A stretch of 64,000 nt of DNA from positions 62,001 through 126,000 of the forward strand of contig NZ_FXTJ01000006.1 of the NCBI RefSeq assembly GCF_900182545.1, given 5' to 3'. This document shows, in pieces, positions 6,546 to 15,400 of the stretch (the stretch's first letter is position 1; every line of letters begins with the position of its first letter). Made by a program: the position numbers and the translations under genes. This DNA is from Geodermatophilus aquaeductus. Its GTDB lineage: Bacteria; Actinomycetota; Actinomycetes; Mycobacteriales; Geodermatophilaceae. The notes beneath the pieces were generated by a model. It searched no databases, was not told the DNA's origin, and saw only the letters and a list, made by a program, of their open reading frames with translations.

Positions 6546-8423
6546 TCAGCTCGCCGTCCACACCGGACGCCGGGGTGCGGGCAGGCCGGTCTCCTCCTCG
6601 CAGCGCGCGAGCAGCTCCTCGACCGGTGGGCCCATGTCGAAGACGGGCAGCTCCGCGGGGCGGTCGGCGCGCAGCTGGTCGCGGAGGGTGTCGGTGGCCT
6701 CGGCGTCGACCTCCCCGCCGTCGCACACGACGACGCCGTAGCGCTGCGCGCCGTCCTGCGTGACCAGTCCGCGCCGCACCTCGCGCGCCACCAGCTCGGG
6801 GTCGCGCGCGAGCGGGTCGCCCCAGCCCCCGCCGCCCCAGGTGACGAAGTGCAGGACGTCGCCGGGCCGCACCGGCACGCCGTGGCACTTGGAGGGCAGC
6901 ACCTCGCGGGTGCCGTCGGCGCGGTCGATCCACTTGCGGCCGCGGGCGCCGGGGGTGCCGCCGTTCACGCCCCACGGGTAGGTGAGCCACCGGTCGTCGT
7001 GGATGGCGATCTCACCGGGCTCCTCGAAGACGTAGGCCACGTCGACGCCGTTTCCGCCGCGGTGCAGGCCGGCCCCGCCGGTGTCGGGGACGGTCTCCCA
7101 CTTCTCGATGCGCAGCGGGTAGTAGGACTCCAGGTACTCGCAGGGGATGTTGACGAAGCTCGGCCACAGCGAGTGCCCGTCGGGCCCGTCGCCGAGCGGC
7201 CGGCCGGGGATGCCGCCGAAGCCGATCGAGTAGAGCTGGAACCACTCCCCCGTCCGCTCCCCGGTCGAGTAGTGGCCGGAGTACATGAAGTGCGGCGAGG
7301 AGGAGAACCCGGCGGCGTTGAGCAGCGCCGGGTTGGTCTGCCCGAGCAGCCCGCCGAAGAGGTCGAACACCCGCCCGATGCCGTGGTTGCGGCCCGACAG
7401 CGCCGCCGGGTGCCTCGGCTTCCAGTACGACCCGTCCGGGATGGTGACGTCGACCAGCGGGTAGAAGCCGTCGTTCCAGAGGATCTGCGGATCGGCGACG
7501 GTGATCATGTAGATCCCGAAGAACATCCGGGTCAGGTTCTCGTTGATGTAGTAGTTGATCGGCCCGGCCGCCTGGGGCGAGGACCCGGTGAAGTCCAGGT
7601 GCACCTTGTCGCCGGTCCGGGTCAGCGACAGCTTCAGCTCGTACGGCCCGTTGCCGACGCCGTCGTCGCAGATGTAGTCGGTGAAGGAGAGCGTGCGGCC
7701 CTCCTCGAAGACCATCGACAGCAGCACCTTCATGGCGTCGTGGTTGCGCTGCAGGAGCGCGTCGAGCGCCGAGAGGTAGGTGGCGGTGCCGAACCGGTCG
7801 CACATCTCCACCACCCGGCGGGCGGCGGTCCGGCAGGCGGCGACCAGCCCGTTGAGGTCGGCGCGGTTCCAGTCGGGCATGCGGACCTGGTTGAGGATGA
7901 TCCGCAGCGCGTCCTCGTTGAGCTCACCGCGGCGGTAGAGCTTGAAGGGCGGGATGACCACCCCCTCCTCGTAGATGGTGCGCGCGTCGGTCGGCATGGA
8001 CGACGGCGTCTTCCCGCCCACGTCGGACATGTGCCCGAACATCGACGCCCAGCCGACGACCCGGCCGTCCTTGAAGATCGGCACGACCAGCAGCCAGTCG
8101 TTGGCGTGGCTGATCGCCGCGCCGCAGGCGTAGGGGTCGCTGGTCAGGAGGACGTCGCCCTCCTCGATGGTCCCGTCGAAGCCGTCGAGGAAGTCGGGGA
8201 TGGACAGGCCGAACTGGCCGACGACCATCTTCCCGTCGCGGTCGGCGATGAGCGGGAACTCGTCGTGCTGCTCGCGGATGCCCGGCGACAGCGCGGTGCG
8301 GAAGAGCACCTCGTCCATCTCGTAGCGGGCGTTGCGCAGCCCGTTCTCGATGAGGTCGAGGGTGACCGGGTCGACGTCGACCCGCTCCACGTCCCCGGTC
8401 GCGGTCTCGACGATCTGCGCCAT
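6546..8423 (-). CDS. hyuB: Hydantoinase B / oxoprolinase family subunit
   Basis: A 625-residue HyuB-type subunit. It begins with DPVTLDLIENGLRNARYEMD, typical for the family, and contains GDVLLTSDPYACGAAISHAN and WGGGGWGDPLARDPE near the C terminus. HyuB pairs with HyuA to open a cyclic amide or carboxylate with ATP in the cytoplasm. The same architecture serves N-methylhydantoinase, 5-oxoprolinase, acetone carboxylase and acetophenone carboxylase, so the substrate must come from context. Here the downstream cysteine hydrolase favours a hydantoin. ATG 8423 lies two bases after the hyuA stop, giving tight translational coupling. Length is normal. Confidence 0.9.
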   Translation of the reverse strand: MAQIVETATGDVERVDVDPVTLDLIENGLRNARYEMDEVLFRTALSPGIREQHDEFPLIADRDGKMVVGQFGLSIPDFLDGFDGTIEEGDVLLTSDPYACGAAISHANDWLLVVPIFKDGRVVGWASMFGHMSDVGGKTPSSMPTDARTIYEEGVVIPPFKLYRRGELNEDALRIILNQVRMPDWNRADLNGLVAACRTAARRVVEMCDRFGTATYLSALDALLQRNHDAMKVLLSMVFEEGRTLSFTDYICDDGVGNGPYELKLSLTRTGDKVHLDFTGSSPQAAGPINYYINENLTRMFFGIYMITVADPQILWNDGFYPLVDVTIPDGSYWKPRHPAALSGRNHGIGRVFDLFGGLLGQTNPALLNAAGFSSSPHFMYSGHYSTGERTGEWFQLYSIGFGGIPGRPLGDGPDGHSLWPSFVNIPCEYLESYYPLRIEKWETVPDTGGAGLHRGGNGVDVAYVFEEPGEIAIHDDRWLTYPWGVNGGTPGARGRKWIDRADGTREVLPSKCHGVPVRPGDVLHFVTWGGGGWGDPLARDPELVAREVRRGLVTQDGAQRYGVVVCDGGEVDAEATDTLRDQLRADRPAELPVFDMGPPVEELLARCEEETGLPAPRRPVWTAS

Positions 8424-8425
8424 GG

Positions 8426-10501
8426 TCAGTTCTCCGAGGGGGTGATCAGCAGGGAGCCCGAGGGGTGCACGGTGGCGACGTGCCCGGGCAGGACGAGGGT
8501 CGTGGAGTCCATCTCGGTGACGATCGCCGGACCGGGGACGACGTCGCCGGCCCGCAGCCGCGCCCGGTCGTAGACCGAGGCGGTCACCCGCTGCCCGCCG
8601 ACGTGGACCGGGTGCTCGGTCACCAGCGCGCCTGCCGGGTCGCCGTCGCCGGGTTCCAGGTGCACCGGTGCGACGTCGGGGCGCGGGCCGGTGACCGTCG
8701 CGCGGGCGTTGACCAGCTCGTGGTCGACGTCGAGCAGGAAGGAGAACAGCCGGTCGTGCTCGGCGTCGAAGGCCCTGCCCAGCTCGGTCAGCGCCGAGCC
8801 GCCGCCGAGCCAGTCCGGGTCGACGGTCACGGGGATCTCGAAGCCCTGCCCGTGGTAGCGGACGTCGACCTGGTAGCCGACCGTCTGGTCCTCCGGCGCC
8901 AGCCCCTGGGCGGCCAGCCGCTGCCCGGCCTCCTCGGCCAGCTCGCGCAGGATCTGCGCCAGCTCGGCGTCGGTGAGCTGCCCGAGGCGGCGCAGGACGG
9001 TCCGCGCGGACTCGTCGCGCCGGCTGGTGGTGGCGTCGCCGAGGGCGCACAGCACCCCGGGGGACGGCGGGACGATCACCGGCCACGCCCCGGTCAGCTT
9101 CCCCAGGGCGTTGGCGTGCAGCGGGCCGGCGCCGCCGAAGGCCACCAGGGCGAAGTCGCGGGGGTCGAAGCCCTGCTGCACCGACACCAGCCGCAGCCCG
9201 CCGAGCATGTTCTCGTTGACGATGTCGACGATGCCCGCGGCCGCGGCCTCCGGGGAGTCCAGCCCCATCGCCTCGGCGACCTTGCCGACCGCGGCCCGGG
9301 ACGCCTCGACGTCGAGGGTGATCTCGCCGCCGGCCAGCGCCGAGGGCAGGTAGCCGAGGACGACGTCGGCGTCGGTGACGGTCGGCTCGACGCCGCCCTT
9401 GCCGTAGGCCGCCGGGCCCGGGTCGGCGCCGGCCGACTGGGGGCCCACCCGCAGGGCGCGGGTCAGCTCGGGCACGTGCGCGATGGAGCCGCCGCCGGCG
9501 CCGACGGTCCGGACGTCGACGCTGGAGGCGCGCACCGTGAGGTCGCCGACCTTCGTCTCCCGGCCGATCCGCGGGGAGAGGTCGCGCACCAGCGCGACGT
9601 CGGTGGAGGTGCCGCCCATGTCGAAGGTGATCAGGTCGCGGAAGCCGCACTGCTCGGCCACCCACACCGCACCCGTCACCCCGCCCGCCGGGCCGGACAG
9701 GAGCATCGTCACCGGCGCGGCGACCGCGGCCTCGGCCGACTGCAGCCCGCCGTCGCTGCGCAGGATCGCCAGGTCGCCGGCCACCCCGCCGTCGCGCAGC
9801 CCCTCGGAGAGGTGCCGCACGTACCGGTCCACCTGCGGCTGGACGTAGCCGTTGGCGACGGTGGTCAGCGTGCGCTCGTACTCGCGCAGCTCCGGCAGCA
9901 CGTCGGAGGACAGCGACACCGGCACCCCGGGCAGCACCTCGGCGGCGAGCTCGCGGATGCGGCGCTCGTGGGAGGCGTCGGCGAAGGAGTTGACCAGGCT
10001 GACGGCCAGCGCCCGGACGCCCTCTCCCCCTGTGGCACGGCCCGCGAGCCGGGCCAGCTGCGCCCGGACGTCGGCCTCGTCGAGCGGGCGCACCTCCGAC
10101 CCGTCGCTGGCGATCCGCCCCTCGACCTCGACGGTGTCCTCCAGGTCGGCCAGCGGCTCGGGCTTGGGCCAGATGATCCAGCCGGCCAGCCCGCCGGGCA
10201 CGAACGAGCGGGCGATCTGCAGCACCTGCCGGAAGCCGCGGGTGGTGACCAGCCCGACCCGCGCCCCCTTGCCCTCGAGGATCGCGTTGGTGGCGACCGT
10301 GGTCCCGTGCAGCACCGAGGCGACCTCGCTCAGGGCGATGCCCGCGTCGGCGCACACCCGCCCGATGCCGGTGAGCACCCCCACGGCCTGGTCGGCCGGG
10401 GTGGAGGCGGTCTTGGCCCGCCACGTCGCGCCGCTGTCCTCGTCGACGAGCAGGACGTCGGTGAAGGTCCCCCCGACGTCGACTCCGAGCCGGTAGCTCA
10501 T
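8426..10501 (-). CDS. hyuA: Hydantoinase A / oxoprolinase family ATP-binding subunit
   Basis: A 691-residue HyuA subunit. The N-terminal phosphate-binding motif GVDVGGTFTDVLLVDE and the later FDMGGTSTDVALVRD are the two halves of an actin-like ATPase site. The long C-terminal domain ends normally (GPAIVTEMDSTTLVLPGH). It is the catalytic partner of HyuB and should phosphorylate or otherwise activate the ring substrate with ATP. The start ATG overlaps the GntR stop (ATGA at 10498-10501), so regulator and enzyme are translated together. Expression is probably controlled by that GntR protein through the palindrome at 11208. Substrate is inferred, not proven. Confidence 0.9.
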   Translation of the reverse strand: MSYRLGVDVGGTFTDVLLVDEDSGATWRAKTASTPADQAVGVLTGIGRVCADAGIALSEVASVLHGTTVATNAILEGKGARVGLVTTRGFRQVLQIARSFVPGGLAGWIIWPKPEPLADLEDTVEVEGRIASDGSEVRPLDEADVRAQLARLAGRATGGEGVRALAVSLVNSFADASHERRIRELAAEVLPGVPVSLSSDVLPELREYERTLTTVANGYVQPQVDRYVRHLSEGLRDGGVAGDLAILRSDGGLQSAEAAVAAPVTMLLSGPAGGVTGAVWVAEQCGFRDLITFDMGGTSTDVALVRDLSPRIGRETKVGDLTVRASSVDVRTVGAGGGSIAHVPELTRALRVGPQSAGADPGPAAYGKGGVEPTVTDADVVLGYLPSALAGGEITLDVEASRAAVGKVAEAMGLDSPEAAAAGIVDIVNENMLGGLRLVSVQQGFDPRDFALVAFGGAGPLHANALGKLTGAWPVIVPPSPGVLCALGDATTSRRDESARTVLRRLGQLTDAELAQILRELAEEAGQRLAAQGLAPEDQTVGYQVDVRYHGQGFEIPVTVDPDWLGGGSALTELGRAFDAEHDRLFSFLLDVDHELVNARATVTGPRPDVAPVHLEPGDGDPAGALVTEHPVHVGGQRVTASVYDRARLRAGDVVPGPAIVTEMDSTTLVLPGHVATVHPSGSLLITPSEN

Positions 10502-11187
10502 GCGGTCTCCCCTTCCCGGGTCGCGGTGCCGGTGGTCCGCCGGGCCGCCCGGACCATCACGGCCCGGGCGTTGGCGATGTGGGCGGTCATGACGGCGCGG
10601 GCCCAGTCGGGATCGCCGGCGCGCAGGGCGGCGACGATCTCGCTGTGGTGCGCCAGGCTGCGGCGCAGCGACTCCTCGTCGTAGGTCAGGAAGTTGCGCC
10701 GCACGATCGGCGGGTGGATGGCGGCGGCGAGCGCGGCGGCCAGCGTCGGGTGCGCGGCCAGGGCCACCAGCCGGTCGTGGAAGGCCCGGTTGAGCGGGAC
10801 GAGGGCGTCGAGGTCCTGCCGCGGTCCCGGGCCGCCGACCTCGTGCATCCGCCGGGCGAGCGCGTCGAGCTCCTCGACGTCGGCGGGGCGAGCCCGGGGG
10901 ACGGCGTGCGCGGTGAGCTGCGGCTCGAGGACCGACCGCAGGTCGAACACGCCCTCGAGCTCGGCGACGGTCCAGGTGGCCACGCGGGCGCCGCGGTTCG
11001 GCGCGACCTCCACCAGTCCCTCGGCGGCCAGGCGGGACAGCGCCTCGCGCACCGGCGTCCGGCTCACCCCGAGCCGCGCGGCCAGCTCCACCTCGCCCAG
11101 CCGGGCGCCCGGCGCGAGGTCGCCCTGCAGGATCAGCCCGCGCAGCGTGTCGCGGGTCCGCTCCGCGGACGTCGGTGGACGTGTCAC
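10498..11187 (-). CDS. GntR-family (FadR/FCD) transcriptional regulator
   Basis: A 229-residue regulator with an N-terminal winged helix (residues about 8-75: LGEVELAARLGVSRTPVREA and GLVEVAPNRGARV) and a C-terminal all-helical FCD ligand domain. His and Asp residues there (LNRAFHDRLVALA, LAHHSEIVAAL) form the usual metal/acid-binding pocket. It is the first gene of the hydantoinase operon and probably represses it until a pathway acid binds. GTG 11187 follows GGAGGTGTGAGCG. Two TTGCATGCAA-like sites flank it, one before this gene and one before the divergent mutase gene, so it may control both directions. Confidence 0.9.
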   Translation of the reverse strand: MTRPPTSAERTRDTLRGLILQGDLAPGARLGEVELAARLGVSRTPVREALSRLAAEGLVEVAPNRGARVATWTVAELEGVFDLRSVLEPQLTAHAVPRARPADVEELDALARRMHEVGGPGPRQDLDALVPLNRAFHDRLVALAAHPTLAAALAAAIHPPIVRRNFLTYDEESLRRSLAHHSEIVAALRAGDPDWARAVMTAHIANARAVMVRAARRTTGTATREGETA

Positions 11188-11207
11188 CGCTCACACCTCC
11201 CGGGTGA

Positions 11208-11217
11208 TTGCATGCAA
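11208..11217. promoter_or_regulatory. Candidate GntR operator 1 (TTGCATGCAA)
   Basis: A perfect 10-base palindrome 21 bases upstream of the GntR start, placed where it could block the operon promoter. Symmetry and position fit FadR-type operators; binding is inferred. Confidence 0.55.
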
Positions 11218-11341
11218 GTTAGGGGTCCCCACCACCCCGCACAAGGGGGTCCGGGGAACCCCGCCGATCCGTCGCAGAGCGTTGCCGAGCACGTCGGGAC
11301 CGGTGCAGACTGCTCACCACCGGCGGCGGCCCGGACGCGTC

Positions 11342-11351
11342 CTGTATGCAA
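11342..11351. promoter_or_regulatory. Candidate GntR operator 2 (CTGTATGCAA)
   Basis: Matches operator 1 at eight of ten positions and lies 36 bases before the start of the divergent isocitrate-lyase-family gene, suggesting shared control. Confidence 0.4.
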
Positions 11352-11386
11352 CCGTGGTCCGTGCCGGACACACACGAGGAGGCACC

Positions 11387-12274
11387 GTGGGGGATCTCCT
11401 GGGAGGCGCCCGGGCTCCGCGCGCCCGGCTGCGCGAGCTGCTCGGCGGCCCGGGGCCGCTGGTCGCACCCGGCGCCTATGACGCGCTGTCGGCCCGGCTG
11501 GTCGAGCAGGCCGGCTTCGACGCCGTCTACATGACCGGCTTCGGGACGACGGCGTCGCTGATCGGCCGCCCCGACGTCGGCCTGCTCTCCGGCGCGGAGA
11601 TGGTCGACAACGCCCGCCGGATCGCCGCCGCCGTCGACGTCCCGGTCATCGCCGACGCCGACACCGGGTACGGCAACGCGCTCAACGTCGTCCGCACCGT
11701 GCAGCTGTACGAGCAGGCGGGGGTGGCCGGGATCCAGCTCGAGGACCAGGTCATGCCCAAGAAGTGCGGGCACATGAGCGGCAAGGCCCTCGTGGGCACC
11801 GACGAGATGACCGGCAAGCTGCGCGCGGCCGTGGCCGCCCGGCGCGATCCCGACCTGGTGCTCATCGCCCGCACCGACGCGGTCGCGGTCACCGGCGTGG
11901 ACGACGCGCTCGAGCGGGCGCGGGCCTACGCCGCCGCCGGCGCCGACCTGCTCTTCGTCGAGGCGCCGACCAGCGAGGCCGACGTCGAGCGGATCGCCGG
12001 CGAGCTCGCCGGCGTCGCGCCGCTGGTGTTCAACTGGGCCGAGGGCGGGCGGACGCCTCCCGTGTCGCTGCAGCGGATGACCGAGCTGGGCTTCGCGCTG
12101 GTCATCTACCCGATCGGCACGCTGCTGGCGGCGACGGCGGGGATCCGCTCGCTGCTGTCGGCGCTGCGCGAGCAGGGGGTCCCGCCGCTGGACGGGCTGC
12201 CGTCCTTCGGCGAGTTCACCGACCTCGTCGGCCTGCCCGAGACGCAGGACCTGGAGCAGCGCTTCGCGGGCTGA
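11387..12274 (+). CDS. Isocitrate lyase / PEP mutase family protein
   Basis: A 295-residue TIM-barrel protein of the ICL/PEP-mutase superfamily. It shows VAPGAYDALSARLVEQAGFDA, the Mg-binding VIADADTGYGN, and the catalytic-loop counterpart KKCGHMSGKAL (KRCGH in methylisocitrate lyases and PEP mutases). The family includes methylisocitrate lyase, oxaloacetate decarboxylase and 2,3-dimethylmalate lyase, which cleave or rearrange C-C or C-P bonds of 2-oxo or hydroxy acids. The exact substrate is unclear. GTG 11387 has AGGAGG four bases upstream. It diverges from the gntR-hyuAB operon and shares a possible GntR site, so it may process a carbon product of that pathway. Confidence 0.85.
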   Translation: MGDLLGGARAPRARLRELLGGPGPLVAPGAYDALSARLVEQAGFDAVYMTGFGTTASLIGRPDVGLLSGAEMVDNARRIAAAVDVPVIADADTGYGNALNVVRTVQLYEQAGVAGIQLEDQVMPKKCGHMSGKALVGTDEMTGKLRAAVAARRDPDLVLIARTDAVAVTGVDDALERARAYAAAGADLLFVEAPTSEADVERIAGELAGVAPLVFNWAEGGRTPPVSLQRMTELGFALVIYPIGTLLAATAGIRSLLSALREQGVPPLDGLPSFGEFTDLVGLPETQDLEQRFAG

Positions 12275-12370
12275 GGACACCCGCGGGCGACCCTCATCGG
12301 CAGCCGCGGGAGGCCGCCGGACAACGTCTCGGCCCTCCTGTCACACCCGTCCCAGACGCTCGCGGGGATG

Positions 12371-12400
12371 ACCGGACCGGTCCGTCCGGACCGGTAGACA
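12371..12400 (+). promoter_or_regulatory. Palindrome plus -10 element before the DUF4011 helicase gene
   Basis: ACCGGACCGG and CCGGACCGGT form an imperfect palindrome around a 5-base centre (12371-12395). It runs into TAGACA (12395-12400), a good -10 hexamer placed seven bases before ATG 12408. No clear -35 is seen. A leaderless transcript under a repressor would fit. Confidence 0.4.
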
Positions 12401-12407
12401 CGACGGC

Positions 12408-15400
12408 ATGAGCACCACGGACACCCGCCCGCATCCGCACGACGGTGTCCGGGCGGCCGTGGCGATCTCGGCCACCGGCACGCCGGTGCTCTCCTACGCC
12501 CTCGCGCACAACCGCGTCCCGGTCGTGTCGCGGCTGGCGTTCACCAACCACGGCGCGGCCGTCCGCGGCGCCTGCGTGCGCCTCGGCGTGCAGGACGCCG
12601 AGGGCCCCATCGGCAGCCCGGTCGAGCTGCTGGTCGACCTCGACGCCGGCGCCACCACCGTGCTCAGCGACGTCGGCCTGGTCATGGACCCCGCCGCGAT
12701 GCTGCAGATCGAGGAGCAGCGCCCCGGCTCGATCGAGATCGACGTCGCCGTCGACGGCGTGGACGTCGCCGGCACCGCCCTCCCGGTGCAGGTGCTCGCC
12801 GCCAGCCAGTGGCTGGCCACCCCCGTGCCGCTGGCGCTGGAGATGCTCGCCGCGCACGTCCAGCCCAACCACCCGGCCGTGACCGCGCTGCTGGCCGAGG
12901 CCGCCGCGCTGCTCGAGGAGCGCACCGACGACCCGTCGGTGCAGGGCTACCAGGCCGGTCCCGAGCGGGTCGACGAGATCGTCGCCGCGGTCGCCGGGGC
13001 GATGCGCGCCCGCGCCATCCGCTACAGCGAGCCCCCGGCCAGCTGGGCCGACATCGGCCAGAAGGTGCGCACCCCCGGCGACGTCCTCGACGGCCGGGTC
13101 GGCACCTGCCTGGACACCGTCGTCGTGCTGGCCGCCGCGCTCGAGGCCGCCGGCGTCCGCCCGCTGCTGTGGGTCGCCGACGGCATCGGCGGGGGGGTGG
13201 GGACGAACCACGCCTTCCTCGGCTACTGGCGCGAGGAGCGCAGCGCGGAGAGCGCGGCCACCACCGACGTCGCCCCGCTGGTCAACCTCGTCGACCTCGG
13301 CCTGGTGCGGCTCGTGGAGACGACGCTGCTCACCAGCCGCGCGGCCGAGGAGCCCGACGCCGAGCGGCTGCACCGCGCCGCCTACGACGCGTGGCTGCCC
13401 GGCGCGCTGGAGCGGGTGGTCGGCGTGACCGACGTCCACCGCGCCCGGCGCGACGGGATCCTGCCGCTGCCCGCGCGCACCCGCGGTCCGGACGGCTCGG
13501 TGCAGGTCGTGGAGTACCGCCCCGCCGACCACGACCCCGCCGCGCGCCCGGCCGGCCGGCACGCCGCCCCGGTTCCCGGCAGCCGCCCCGGCGTCCCGCC
13601 GCGCGTGCAGCAGTGGAAGAACAGCCTGCTCGACCTGAGCCTGCGCAACCGGCTGATCAACTACACCGAGGGCGCCGGCCTGCCGCTGGTCGTCCCCGAC
13701 GCCTACCTCGCCTCGCTCGCCGACGCCCTCACCGGCGACGTCGCGGTCACCCTGCTGCCCAGCGACCGGCTGGCCGCCGTCCAGGTCGAGCGCGGCCTGC
13801 GCTCGGCGCGCGAGCTGCCGGTCGGCCTGCTCGGCGAGACGCTGGTCGACCGCCGGGCGGTGCACGCCGACGTCACCGAGGGCGGCTACCTGCCGCGCCT
13901 GCGCGGGCTGGCGCACCGCGCCCGCACCGTCCGCGAGGAGACCGGCGCCAACAACCTCTACGTCGCGATCGGCAGCCTCGCCTGGGAGCTCGACGGCCGG
14001 CCGCTGCGCTCGCCGCTGGTGCTGCTGCCCGTCGTCCTCTCCCCCGCCGGCCGCACCGGCGCCTACCGCCTGACCGCCGACGACGCCGCCGCCGTCAGCC
14101 CCAACTGGTGCCTGCTGGAGAAGCTGCGCCAGGTGCACGGCCTGACCGTCCCGGGCCTCGACGGCGAGGGCACCGACGTCGACACCGCGCTCACCGCCGT
14201 GCGTCAGGCGCTGGCCGACGCCGGGCTGCCCTTCCGCGTCGAGGCCACCGCCGACCTCGCCGTCCTGCAGTTCGCCAAGTACCGGCTGTGGCGCGACCTC
14301 GACGAGCACTGGGCCGAGCTCACCGCCAACCCGCTGGTGTCCCACCTCGTGCACGCCCCGACCGAGGCCTTCACAGACCCGGTGCCGGCCGCGGCCGCCG
14401 ACGTGGACCTCGACGAGCTGGCCGCCCGCTGCCCCGTCCCGGCCGACGCCTCGCAGCTGCGCGCCGTGGCCGAGGGCGTCGCCGGCCGCACGTTCGTGCT
14501 CGAGGGCCCGCCCGGCACCGGCAAGTCGCAGACCATCACCAACCTGCTCACCCGCGCGGTCGCCGACGGCCAGCGGGTGCTGTTCGTGGCCGAGAAGCGG
14601 GCCGCGCTCGACGTCGTCGCCCGGCGGCTCGAGGCGGTCGGCATGGGCCCGTTCGCCCTCGACCTGCACGACCGCGGCGCCCGCGCCGCCGAGGTGCGCG
14701 CCCGGGTGCGCGCGGCGCTGGACCACGCGGTCGCCGTCGACGAGCAGGGCCTGGCCGCCGACGGCGACGACCTGCGCGCCGCCCGCCGCACGCTGGCCCG
14801 CTACGCCGACCGGCTGCACGCCCAGAACGCCGCGGGCCTGTCCTACTACTCCGCGCGGACGGCGCAGCTGGCGCTGGGCGAGGACGTCCCGCAGCTGCCG
14901 GTGCCGCAGACCTTCGCCGCCGCCGCGCCCGCGGAGACGCTGGCCGACGTGCGCCGCGCGCTGGCGCTGCTGCCCGACGTCGCCGACCTGGTCCGCCCCT
15001 CGCCGCGGCACCCGTGGGCCTTCGTCGACACCGCGCGGGTGGACCTGCCCGCCGCCCAGTCGGCCGCGGCCGAGGTCGACGCCGCCATGCGCGCCCTGCC
15101 GGCCGAGGAGCACCTCGCGCGGGCGCTGCGCGAGGTGCGCACCCCCGGCGACCTCGACGACCTCGCCCACCTGCTGGCCGGTCCCGCCGTCGGCCTCGAC
15201 GTCCTCGACGAGGTGCCCACCGAGCGCTGGACGACCGCGACGGCGACGGTGCTCGGCGAGGTCGCGGCGTTCGCCGCCACCGTCCACCCCGGCCTGGAGC
15301 TGGCGACCCCCGAGGCCCTCGCGCTGCCGCTGGCCGACCTCTACGTCGCCGCGCAGACCGCGCAGGCCGCCCGCTGGTGGGCCCGCCGGCAGGGGCTGCG

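Noticed and set aside
6546..10424. A single long frame running through hyuB and part of hyuA
   Set aside because: Only the hyuB part resembles a protein family; the hyuA part is out of frame with the true HyuA sequence. Two genes with a two-base gap explain the region.
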